Source: JARLGU01 sp036504535 (GTDB lineage: Bacteria > Armatimonadota > Armatimonadia > Armatimonadales > Capsulimonadaceae). From it: a DNA stretch of 64,000 bases. The translations under genes were made by a program, and so were the position numbers. Positions 8,710 to 16,894 of this stretch are shown here, one piece after another. The DNA is taken from contig DASXUY010000045.1 in assembly GCA_036504535.1 (NCBI GenBank), forward strand, positions 46,934 through 110,933, given 5' to 3'. Position 1 is the stretch's first letter, and each line of letters opens with the position of its first letter. Under the pieces are notes generated by a model. The model did not search any database, was not told the DNA's origin, and saw only the letters and a list, made by a program, of their open reading frames with translations.

Positions 8710-9762
8710 TCATTTTGCGGGGACGATCTTTATCGAATCAAAGTAGGCGTCGGTGAGTCCAGTGCCGTCAAGGCAGAGGCGCACTTCGATAAACTGAGTG
8801 TCGGGCGGAACCGCAACCTTGGTAGTGTACGGTGCCCAAGTCTTGCCAGTGAGCACACCAAAAGGCATGTAGCCGATTTCGCGGCGCTTCTCGTTCAGGA
8901 ACGCGTATCCGACGGTCGCGTCGGGATGGTTAGCGCCTGCCCCATCGACGACCTTCCCTTTGATTGAGATGTCGTACGAGGTTATGCCGCCTGTTGTCTG
9001 CACCATCTGGCTCCACGATACGTGAACGGGGTTCAGCGTGTCCGTGCTTCCCAGATGCAGCGACTGCTTTCCGTCGGCTCCGTCTTTAGCCACATCGGCA
9101 ACAGCCTGCTTATCATTACAAGCCGTTCGCTTCACGACCCACGCGAGCGTCCCGTCTTCGATGTCGGCGTTGATCAACGAGTTCGCGTAGCTGTCCGATG
9201 GGTAGACACGAATGTCGTCAAACAGTGCCTCAATGACACCCTGGCTGCCGACCGCGAGTCGCAGACCGACCGACGTCGCGCCAATAGGCACGTTGACGGT
9301 ATTGGTAAAAGTCGTCCACTTATCCGACGGATCCACATTACGCAGATACTGATAGTACATCCACTGGCCAGCCTTATCGTTGAAATAGCAGCCAACGCCC
9401 GGTACTGCCCACTGTGTTCGCGCGGCATCTGTCTTTTGCTTAGCGGAGAAAATCACTTGGAAACTCTTAGTTGTAGGCGGGAGCGAAAACCCCTGGACAA
9501 ACCAAACATTCGCGCCAACGGGCTGCGTCATCGCAATGCGGAAGCTGTTCTTGCCCTCGAATGCGTCATTCGACACGCCGCCGACGCCTTGCTCGGGCGT
9601 GATGGACCCTGGCGTCCAGCTCCACCCGGCAATTACATTACCTGTGGCGTCTTCAGCGCTGCCGTTTTTGATGAGATTTACGGGCGCGTCCGCGAAGCTG
9701 GCCGCGCCAGCGATGGCGAGGGCAGCAAGCGAGGCAATCAGTGTTGATGGTGTACGTTTCAT
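8710..9762 (-). CDS. Secreted protein with two carbohydrate-binding-like modules, module B
   Basis: A 350-residue protein with signal peptide MKRTPSTLIASLAALAIAGA ending near SFA-D. Two similar beta-sandwich modules, about residues 28-190 (starts NLIKNGSAEDATGNVIAGWSW) and 195-350 (starts NSLINADIEDGTLAWVVKR), each end with a pattern like FDDIRVYPSD or FDSIKIVPAK, as in CBM4/9-type modules. No catalytic motif is visible, so it probably binds polysaccharide outside the cell. It is encoded between two glycosidases, with 130- to 200-bp gaps that hold several small hairpins (for example AGTCCC/GGGACT and GGTCGC/GCGACC). Confidence 0.85.
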   Translation of the reverse strand: MKRTPSTLIASLAALAIAGAASFADAPVNLIKNGSAEDATGNVIAGWSWTPGSITPEQGVGGVSNDAFEGKNSFRIAMTQPVGANVWFVQGFSLPPTTKSFQVIFSAKQKTDAARTQWAVPGVGCYFNDKAGQWMYYQYLRNVDPSDKWTTFTNTVNVPIGATSVGLRLAVGSQGVIEALFDDIRVYPSDSYANSLINADIEDGTLAWVVKRTACNDKQAVADVAKDGADGKQSLHLGSTDTLNPVHVSWSQMVQTTGGITSYDISIKGKVVDGAGANHPDATVGYAFLNEKRREIGYMPFGVLTGKTWAPYTTKVAVPPDTQFIEVRLCLDGTGLTDAYFDSIKIVPAK

Positions 9763-9967
9763 TATTCTTTCCTGTCGATCAAAATCGGATAGTTCGCCTC
9801 ATGGTTAAATGAGTAACAGACCGTCGCGAAGCGACACATGCACGGAGTCCCGTAGGGACTTTTCACCAAAGGTGAATCTTCAAGTAGCCCGGTACTTCGG
9901 GTGCCCTCTGGGCGGATCGGGTGGCTCGGGCGTTCGTGAACAATTCGATCAAAGCGCTCCAGCATGG

Positions 9968-12900
9968 TTAGCGCTTAATATCCGAGAGTTCGTAGCGACC
10001 CCATTTCGTTGGGTCGGTGGAGTTGTTGAAAACCCCATGCAGTGCCATAGCGCCCTTGCGAAGCGCCGATTCCGTGTCGGTATCGTCGATCAACACATCG
10101 AGCGCATACTCAGTGCCTGCGGTTGCGGTGAACGCCGTGCCAGCATCGGGGCTAAGGTGGCCCTCGACCCAGTAACCTGTCGCTGTACGAGCCCCTACGA
10201 ATTCAGCCTTAAGCGTCGGCTTCTTCCCGGCAAACCAGAAATCGCATGGTGCGGCGGTCGTTTGGCCGTTCGGTATAATCAGCATCTGCTCGACACCTGG
10301 GCTGTACTGCTCCTTGCGATCCCATGGCTTTCGACCATCCACGAACAGTTCGATGCAGTCGTACTGGAAGCAAAGGCCACGCTTGTCGGCTGGCGCTGGC
10401 ATCACGACATCGTCGGTCACGTCGATCCGGATGAATAGGCCGCCGTCCTTCTGCCAAGCAGATCGCAGCTCGAAGGACTGGTCCTTGGCTCCCCGCCACT
10501 GCGGGGCCCACGGCACGCCGACAATCGGCGTGCCCTTGACGACGTTGTCCACATCAATACACCGCTCCGGGGCAACGCCTTGCCACCACTTACCATCACC
10601 GAGCGCCGCCGGTGCATTCAATTGCACGACGGGCCGCATGGTACCGTCCGATAAGAACATCGTGCTGAGCTTGCTTAACTCCGTCTTGCCCTCGGACAGC
10701 ACAAAGGACATTTCATACGGGCGACGGCGAAGTTCCTGCCCATCAAGCCGAAATAGCAGCTTGCGTGTTTCATGGGGGGCAAGCGAGATCTTCGATTCGA
10801 CGGTAATAGTCGCTCCCTTAGGCGGGATCGTGGTAAGCGTCGCGCTCAGAGGCTTGGCTGACGGGTTTGTAACAGTTACAACGCCGTTCATGACACCGTT
10901 TGCAGGCAGCTTTTCGGACGATGTGGTCATCGCCAGATAGTTGATGGCCGCGAAATCAGCGGGAACGTCGAAGATGTACAGCGGTTCCGAGCCGAGTTTC
11001 ACGCGAATAATATGGTCTGCGTTCGCCGTCCATTGGAGCGGGTTGCCCAGCATATCCATACCATTGAATATTCCGGCGCGGTTGACGCGGAATTCGCGGG
11101 TTGGCGTTTCATCTGAGAACAGCGCCGCAATACGCCGCCCGCCCTTCTGCAAGATCATCGCTCCCGCATCAGACGACGACATAAGGCTGATTTTCGACAC
11201 CTTCTCGCTTGGAATCAGTACTGACTGGAGCGCTGCGATGGCGGGGGCGAGCTCGGTGGGCTGACCGTCGCAGAAGTTGAAGTTCGGGTGATAGTGTGAT
11301 GCTCCGGACAGGATGAAGAACTTCTCGCATCCCGCAGCAAGGTCGAGCAGCACCGATTGTGTCTGCCAGCAAGCGGTGTAGTGCTCCGTGAGCACCGGCA
11401 TGTCGGCTGGCAGATAAGCAGGCTGACCGAGCACCTTTTCGGTGCGTGGGTAGAGCTTGCTCATCTCGGCTTCGGTGAGCGGCCTGCTGCCATTGCGCGC
11501 AACGGGATGGAAACCCGTCTCGGAGTTCCAGACCGGAACACGCTCACCGCGATACTTGACCATCGTCGCGATAGCCTTCTCGACCAAGCGCTCGCGCACA
11601 GTAGAACGTATCGGGTACGCGTTATAGTTGTGCAGTGACATGACGTCAAAGTACTTCGCGCCGCCCGCTTCAAACACTTTCTCGTTCCACGCCACGAAGC
11701 CAGGGCAGCCACAGAGGCCAACAACAACGGCCTTCGGGTCTTCGGCTTTGATCGCTTCGTACCCAACCTTAAGGAACTCGACATACTCATCGGCGGCGAT
11801 CAGGTCACCAGCATTGGGCTCATTTTCGATCTCCCAGTAGGCTACCTTGTCCTTATAGTGGCGCACCATTTGGCGGCAGTAGTCCGCCCACGGCGACATG
11901 TCCTTCATCAGCCATTTCTTGCCAGGTACTTTCTCGCCGGGTGCCCAGAGATGGAGGCAGAAGAAGACCTTGAGCCCCATCTTTTGCTCGTAGTCGAACT
12001 CAGGCTTAAAGAATGCTTCGTTGAACTCGCCAGGCTTCTTATAGATCTCGTTGGACTTGATCCATCGGTCGACGCCATAGCCTAAGAACGCGTTCTCGAA
12101 GAAGTTGCCGCTGATATTGTGAGCCTGGAGCGGCGACGACAGCGGGACATCCTTTGCAGCTGGGATCGGCACGATCACTGCAATGCCATACTCCTGCGGA
12201 ATGCGCTTAACAACCTTGTTGGCGGAGTCGGTGATCCACATGTCAAGGAAGTAGATCCCACATTTTGCTGGGGCGAGTGATACCACGCTTTGCACATCGG
12301 TCTTGGTATTCGCCGCAAGCTTGCGCGTCTCGGAGACAACCACCGCGTCGTTCTGATCGCACAACTTGTAGTGCGCAGTGTAAGCTCCCTGTAAGCCAGC
12401 AGCGGCGGGAATGACGACGGTCGCGGGAATGGGCGTGCCACGGTGAAAGATGCCAATCGTGCCATCTGGAATACTCATTTTGATGGCGGTCAGGCTCTTC
12501 GCCTGCGCTTCAGCCTTGACGTACGTGGCCTTTTGCGCCACGACGTCGGCTTCAAGTTGACCAGCCTGATATTGCGCGGCGACTTCCGCAGCAGGAAGCG
12601 CGCGATCAAATATGGCGAGTTCATCGACGTCGAACCGCGGGCCGTTCCCTGGCCGACCAAAGTCGAGTCCGCCGGTGTCCATCTCCGCCATGTTCGAACA
12701 CCAAGCTGGGATCCGGGCAATGTCGGTATACGGACCAAGGCATGCCTTCTCGGCAATGAACGCTCCATCGACAAACAGTTTCAGCGCCTTGCCATCCCAT
12801 TCGGCGACGAGGTGGTGCCACACTTGCGGATCAAAAGGCTGCGCAGTGACGGTGACCGGCCCCTTCGGTGTGCCAAAGCGGAACTCGATCAGTCCGCGTG

Positions 12901-13444
12901 TTGCCCATTTGGCGCGCGAATAACAGAGACGCCACCCCGCGCCGTACGCGTCACCGACCTTGAACAGGTCGGTGCCTTCGTCGACCACCTGATCGCCCCC
13001 CTGGACTCGCACCCAGGCGGAAACAGTGAAGATGCCGTCTTTGGTGCCGCTGAATTTGGAGCGAACGGCATTAATACCCGCCTTGCCGCTGGTCATCGCG
13101 CCCTTCTCGGGCCAACGCCCCTGGCTCCACTCAGGAAACGTTTGATACAGCGGCGAGTTCCAAACCCACCATCGCTCCTCGCGCGACTCGCCGTACGGCG
13201 AGTTGGACAGCATGGTCCACGCCCCATCGCCTCCCGGAGCGCTGTTCGCAACTGTAAAGCCGCTCTTCTCCTCAAATTTGTAGTACCGCACAAGTGACGG
13301 GTCCTTAGCGAGGGCGGTGGACGACGCCTTCCACCCGGCGTAGTCGGCGTGAGCGGCTATTGGGGTGCAGAGAACAAGCGCCGCAGCAGCGGTGATTGGC
13401 GCATGGAGAAGAGGTAGCAAAGAGCGGAATCGGTCACGGATCAT
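9968..13444 (-). CDS. Secreted LamG + clan GH-A glycosidase + CBM9-like protein, module B
   Basis: A 1158-residue paralogue of the 5130-8579 enzyme. I start it at ATG 13444 (MIRDRFRSLLPLLHAPITAA), which gives a normal signal peptide ending near AHA-D; ATG 13483 is an alternative with a longer n-region. Domains in order: signal, LamG-like, beta-sandwich, TIM barrel with YWEIENEPNAGD (acid/base Glu) and VWNSETGFHPV (nucleophile Glu), Ig-like region, and a C-terminal CBM9-like domain (CFQYDCIELFVDGRKPW). Second enzyme class of module B, downstream of two pseudopilins. Likely acts outside the cytoplasm on a plant or microbial polysaccharide; GH39-like is the nearest family I can suggest. Confidence 0.87.
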   Translation of the reverse strand: MIRDRFRSLLPLLHAPITAAAALVLCTPIAAHADYAGWKASSTALAKDPSLVRYYKFEEKSGFTVANSAPGGDGAWTMLSNSPYGESREERWWVWNSPLYQTFPEWSQGRWPEKGAMTSGKAGINAVRSKFSGTKDGIFTVSAWVRVQGGDQVVDEGTDLFKVGDAYGAGWRLCYSRAKWATRGLIEFRFGTPKGPVTVTAQPFDPQVWHHLVAEWDGKALKLFVDGAFIAEKACLGPYTDIARIPAWCSNMAEMDTGGLDFGRPGNGPRFDVDELAIFDRALPAAEVAAQYQAGQLEADVVAQKATYVKAEAQAKSLTAIKMSIPDGTIGIFHRGTPIPATVVIPAAAGLQGAYTAHYKLCDQNDAVVVSETRKLAANTKTDVQSVVSLAPAKCGIYFLDMWITDSANKVVKRIPQEYGIAVIVPIPAAKDVPLSSPLQAHNISGNFFENAFLGYGVDRWIKSNEIYKKPGEFNEAFFKPEFDYEQKMGLKVFFCLHLWAPGEKVPGKKWLMKDMSPWADYCRQMVRHYKDKVAYWEIENEPNAGDLIAADEYVEFLKVGYEAIKAEDPKAVVVGLCGCPGFVAWNEKVFEAGGAKYFDVMSLHNYNAYPIRSTVRERLVEKAIATMVKYRGERVPVWNSETGFHPVARNGSRPLTEAEMSKLYPRTEKVLGQPAYLPADMPVLTEHYTACWQTQSVLLDLAAGCEKFFILSGASHYHPNFNFCDGQPTELAPAIAALQSVLIPSEKVSKISLMSSSDAGAMILQKGGRRIAALFSDETPTREFRVNRAGIFNGMDMLGNPLQWTANADHIIRVKLGSEPLYIFDVPADFAAINYLAMTTSSEKLPANGVMNGVVTVTNPSAKPLSATLTTIPPKGATITVESKISLAPHETRKLLFRLDGQELRRRPYEMSFVLSEGKTELSKLSTMFLSDGTMRPVVQLNAPAALGDGKWWQGVAPERCIDVDNVVKGTPIVGVPWAPQWRGAKDQSFELRSAWQKDGGLFIRIDVTDDVVMPAPADKRGLCFQYDCIELFVDGRKPWDRKEQYSPGVEQMLIIPNGQTTAAPCDFWFAGKKPTLKAEFVGARTATGYWVEGHLSPDAGTAFTATAGTEYALDVLIDDTDTESALRKGAMALHGVFNNSTDPTKWGRYELSDIKR

Positions 13445-13505
13445 GGGGATGGAGGTCTTTCGTTTGGTTGTAAACGCAGGCATAGCTAGGCGGCTATGGA
13501 GTGAG

Positions 13506-13542
13506 GCATGCCCGCCGATAGTAGATATCGGCGAAGGCATGC
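13506..13542. other. Intercistronic stem-loop between pseudopilin and glycosidase, module B
   Basis: A long hairpin: outer arms GCATGCC and GGCATGC, inner arms CGCCGATA and TATCGGCG, a 5-nt loop and a 2-nt bulge. It lies in the 122-bp gap between a pseudopilin stop and the glycosidase start. No T-run follows on the minus strand. Confidence 0.6.
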
Positions 13543-13566
13543 CGCTCATATCGATGTAGTTGAAAC

Positions 13567-14343
13567 TTAGTCGCCGTCAGCAATGGACCAGAAGCCCAAT
13601 GGGACTTTCATGGTGCCCGTACCCATTGTCTGCTCTGGACGAAGCCACTTGACGTGACCGTCGCAGAACAGCCAATTATAACCCTCAGAATGCATGGGGG
13701 TTGATTGATAGTCTTGCATTGCGTACATATTGCAAGCAGTGCCGCTGTTCTGGATGGAGTAAGCGACGGGCCCCTGGCCAAACAAGTTGATATTCGGCAC
13801 TTCAACCAATTCCAGGGTGGTAGCAGGAACCACTATTTCCCGCATATTACGCCCAGCGGACCAGCTGTTGGCCGGCCAACCTGGCGCCGTAGCTTGGGCG
13901 AGTCCATAGAAGTTTGCATTTGCACAGCTTGTATGAGGCTCGGGCATAGCATACGTTGCCCGTTTCTGCCCCGCCCCAGCAGACGCGGCATTTACGGGCG
14001 TATCATCGGGGCACGCATATACGAGCGCGTCTGGCTGGAAGTTTGCCCCGCTCTTCATCTTCGCTGTGCCCAGGTACGGCTGTATTTCCGAATCCCATGT
14101 TGGGTTGACCCCGGTCGGACTCTGGTACGACCCAGCTATCGGGTAGACCTCGTCGTAGTCCTGTATATAGCCCGTGAAGGCAATAGCGAGCTGTTTTAGG
14201 TTACTCGCGCATGTAGTCGCCCGTGCCTTCTCCCGCGCAGTGGCGAAAACGGGGAAAAGTATAGCTGCGAGAATCGAAATGATCGCTATAACTACGAGAA
14301 GCTCAATCAAAGTGAAACCGCGAGAGATTCGTTCATATTTCAT
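13567..14343 (-). CDS. H-X9-DG (DUF1559) pseudopilin, second of module B
   Basis: A 258-residue pseudopilin: MKYERISRG-FTLIELLVVIAIISIL leader and helix, then a globular domain ending in H-SEGYNWLFC-DGHVKWLRPEQTMGTGTM, which carries H-X9-DG. It is clearly similar to the pseudopilin encoded just upstream (14470-15237), sharing YIQDYDEVYPIA, CPDDTPV and MPEPHTS/MPNTNTN blocks, so the pair is a tandem duplication. A GGAT box stands about 9 bases before the ATG. Expected to be processed by a prepilin peptidase encoded elsewhere. Confidence 0.9.
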   Translation of the reverse strand: MKYERISRGFTLIELLVVIAIISILAAILFPVFATAREKARATTCASNLKQLAIAFTGYIQDYDEVYPIAGSYQSPTGVNPTWDSEIQPYLGTAKMKSGANFQPDALVYACPDDTPVNAASAGAGQKRATYAMPEPHTSCANANFYGLAQATAPGWPANSWSAGRNMREIVVPATTLELVEVPNINLFGQGPVAYSIQNSGTACNMYAMQDYQSTPMHSEGYNWLFCDGHVKWLRPEQTMGTGTMKVPLGFWSIADGD

Positions 14344-14469
14344 GGTTGGTCATCCGAATACTTCAATCGCTGTATCATGCCGCACCAACAATGTGGCGCG
14401 GCATGATACATACGTTTTTTCGAACTATGCAGTGGCGGCACGGACGGAAATCCGACCCACCAGTATCAA

Positions 14470-15237
14470 TTAGTCCTCCGCTACGGTCCACATCCCTAGC
14501 GGCTGGTTCATGGTGCCAGTACCGATCGTTTGCTCCGGCTTTAGCCACTTGACGTGAGCGTCGCAGAAAAGATAGTTGTAGCCCGTCGAGTGCAGCGGCG
14601 TTGTCAGATACTGCATTTGACCGGCGAGCCAGCCAGACGTGTTCGTGTTTGTCGGGCCAGTTGAGCAGGCACCATTGGCGCCGAGTAGGCTCGTTCCGGG
14701 CATTTCAACAAGCTCTAGCGTTGTCGCCGGAACGGGGATCTCCTTCATGTTGCGGCCAGGGGAGTATTCAGGCCACCCTCCGACCTGCGGGCTGACCAGC
14801 GCGCTGTAGCTTGCCCAGTTAGTATTCGTATTGGGCATCGCATATGTTTCACGCTGCTGTCCAGAAGCTGCCTGTCCTGATGACACAGGAGTGTCGTCAG
14901 GACAAACGAATATAAGCGGCGACTTCTGGTTGTTAGCGCTGCCGCCAACACCGCCGTTTATCTTCAGACCTGTGTACGGGATGATTTCAAATTCCCAGCA
15001 AGGGTTGAATGTGTATCCGCCGGACTGCGCAATAGGATAAACCTCATCGTAATCCTGGATGTACGCAGAAAATGCGATACCAAGTTGCTTGAGGTTGCTC
15101 GCACAAGTCGTTTGCCGTGCTTTTTCACGAGCAGTCGCAAATACAGGGAAAAGTATAGCTGCCAGAATCGCTATAATGGCTATAACTACGAGAAGCTCAA
15201 TTAAAGTAAATCCACCGTTGATTCGTTCACGTTTCAT
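14470..15237 (-). CDS. Pseudopilin with variant H-X9-DA motif, first of module B
   Basis: A 255-residue DUF1559-type pseudopilin. I start it at ATG 15237 (MKRERINGG-FTLIEL), because GGAGG stands 8 bases upstream; the frame is open 8 codons further. The C-terminal signature reads H-STGYNYLFC-DAHVKWL: the Gly of H-X9-DG is Ala, unlike the other six pseudopilins in the window. Two neighbouring paralogues in one operon could form different subunits of one assembly or bind different ligands; this is inference. Confidence 0.9.
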   Translation of the reverse strand: MKRERINGGFTLIELLVVIAIIAILAAILFPVFATAREKARQTTCASNLKQLGIAFSAYIQDYDEVYPIAQSGGYTFNPCWEFEIIPYTGLKINGGVGGSANNQKSPLIFVCPDDTPVSSGQAASGQQRETYAMPNTNTNWASYSALVSPQVGGWPEYSPGRNMKEIPVPATTLELVEMPGTSLLGANGACSTGPTNTNTSGWLAGQMQYLTTPLHSTGYNYLFCDAHVKWLKPEQTIGTGTMNQPLGMWTVAED

Positions 15238-15314
15238 CGTAAATCCTCCGTGTCTTATCATCGTTCAGGTCAAGGACTTTCCGGCATCATTACCGGTCAT
15301 CCGAAAAGCTCTAT

Positions 15315-16568
15315 TTATGAAGCCGTCGTTCGCACCACGATTTGCGAGATCATACGCGAGTGGATCGACTCGCCGCGTATCTCGCCGCTGGCCAGCAACA
15401 CGCCAAGCAGACGAGTCGCCTCGCGCCCCATGTCATACAGCGGTGGTCGGAGCGTCGTCAAACCCCGCCGTCGCGATTCCGGCCGATCATCGAAGCCCAT
15501 CAGCGAGAAGCCAAGCCCCGCCTGCATCCGCAGCGCATCGGTAACGTCAAGTATGTCGAGGGCGGCGTGATCGTTCGACGCGATCACGGCCCCGCCAAAC
15601 GAGCCACGCGTTATCTCTCCACGCACCCACTCTTGCAGCGGTTCGCGGTACTTTTCATGCTTCGCGGGGAGAATGTCTTCAGGGGATTCAGGAAAAACAC
15701 GCACGCAAGATGCTGGCAACCCGGCGAAACGCACTGCGGCGCGGACACCCGCAAGGCGCTCATGCGCCCAGCTGTAGTGACCGAGCATGATAAATAATAT
15801 ATCCCGGTGCCCCATGTCGAGGAAAAACTTCGCTGCTTGGAAGCCGTCGTATCGATGGTCGATGTAAACTTGTGGAACGGGGTCAGCGATCTGCTCGGAC
15901 GGCAGAAAGACAACAGGCGTCCCTGTAGTATGTGCGGCGTTCATGATCGGGTCGATATCAGCCGCCTCGGGCTGAATCACGCAAAGCCCATCCACACGCT
16001 CCCGCATCAGCTTCTCGGCACCCTCCGAGATCGGCACCGAGTGGTTGCGATCGCAAAACGAGTCGAAAAACCGCAGCGCTACATCTTTGTTCGGGCCCAT
16101 TGCGTCTTCGACCGCCTGCGCCAGAATATAGGGGACGAGTAGCTCGGATATCTCAGGTGCGAAGCGGCCAGCCACTCCGATCACTTTCTTTGCGACGCGC
16201 GTCTGCGGAGCCGCCGACGGCATCCGGGGCGTTTCCCAATCGCTGCGCACCAAAACAACATCACTCACGGGTGATACAGGCGGATCGTTCTCGGAAGGCG
16301 AATATTCTTCGTCAATCGGGAGACGACTGACATAGGTCCCCCGCGTTCCATCGGTCGCAACGACGCCGTCAGTGAGAAGCGTGCTCACCGCTTTTTGAAT
16401 AGTACTGAGATCAACGCCATAGTCGCGGGCAAGTTGCTGGCGGCTGGGAATTTGACTCCCCACTTGCCAGATGCCTCGCCGAATTTTACGGCGGATATCG
16501 TTTTCAATTCTCTTGTACGGAGCACTAAGCCTCTGCTTGCCCGCGTGCGCCGTTCGTATCGTGTGCAT
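15315..16568 (-). CDS. GntR-HTH / LacI-sensor transcriptional regulator, module B
   Basis: A 417-residue regulator, closely similar to regulator A over its whole length (shared RLSAPYKRIE, YGVDLSTIQKAVSTLL, GVAGRFAPEISELLVPYI). GntR winged helix about residues 12-82; LacI-type sensor about 115-417. I chose ATG 16568 (MHTIRTAHAGKQRLSAPY) as the predicted transcription start (about 16614) excludes the longer frame. No clear ribosome site is visible. It heads a six-gene operon that ends at the terminator at 5071-5106. The recognition helix residues are nearly the same as in regulator A, which predicts overlapping DNA targets. Confidence 0.92.
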   Translation of the reverse strand: MHTIRTAHAGKQRLSAPYKRIENDIRRKIRRGIWQVGSQIPSRQQLARDYGVDLSTIQKAVSTLLTDGVVATDGTRGTYVSRLPIDEEYSPSENDPPVSPVSDVVLVRSDWETPRMPSAAPQTRVAKKVIGVAGRFAPEISELLVPYILAQAVEDAMGPNKDVALRFFDSFCDRNHSVPISEGAEKLMRERVDGLCVIQPEAADIDPIMNAAHTTGTPVVFLPSEQIADPVPQVYIDHRYDGFQAAKFFLDMGHRDILFIMLGHYSWAHERLAGVRAAVRFAGLPASCVRVFPESPEDILPAKHEKYREPLQEWVRGEITRGSFGGAVIASNDHAALDILDVTDALRMQAGLGFSLMGFDDRPESRRRGLTTLRPPLYDMGREATRLLGVLLASGEIRGESIHSRMISQIVVRTTAS

Positions 16569-16586
16569 CGTTGTTGAAACTATCTG

Positions 16587-16738
16587 TATGGTGGTTACAA
16601 AAAAACCATATGGTGTGACGATTATAACACTCGTGGCGCGGACTGTCAATAGATAAAATTCATACAGTTTCAACCCAAATATGGCACAAAATCGCCACAT
16701 AGTTCATATGGACATCCACATTGTTTACAGGCATATGG
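16587..16738. promoter_or_regulatory. TATGG operator boxes at regulator B
   Basis: TATGGTG at 16587-16593, the palindrome ACCATATGGT at 16605-16614 over the predicted start, and CATATGG at 16705-16711 and 16732-16738 upstream of the promoter. They match the TATGGCG boxes at regulator A, consistent with shared or cross-regulation. Confidence 0.55.
16621..16649 (-). promoter_or_regulatory. Sigma-70 promoter of regulator B
   Basis: On the minus strand: TTGACA (16649-16644), 17-nt spacer, TATAAT (16626-16621) with an extended -10 (TGTTATAAT). Leader of about 46 nt to the ATG at 16568. Confidence 0.85.
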
Positions 16739-16816
16739 CCCTATAGTCCGATCAGTTAGCCGCCTATCATAAAGATTCGTTAACGCAGTAGCGCGAAGGG
16801 GAGAAACTCACTCTGA

Positions 16817-16859
16817 CAAAAAAAGACCCGCCGAAACCCAAAAAGGGTTAGGACGGGTC
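16817..16859 (-). terminator. Rho-independent terminator at the end of module C
   Basis: On the minus strand: outer arms GACCCG and CGGGTC, an internal mismatch, inner arms AACCC and GGGTT, a TTTTT loop, then TTTTTTTGTC. It begins 35 bp after the stop at 16895. The 326 bp between 16569 and 16894 hold only this and the promoter and operators of module B. Confidence 0.9.
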
Positions 16860-16894
16860 GGTATTTGGCAGCAATCGCGGCACTAACGGCTGCG

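Noticed and set aside
13445..13549. Longer start for the module B glycosidase
   Set aside because: The extra 35 residues would bury the signal peptide and would be coded by the intercistronic hairpin.
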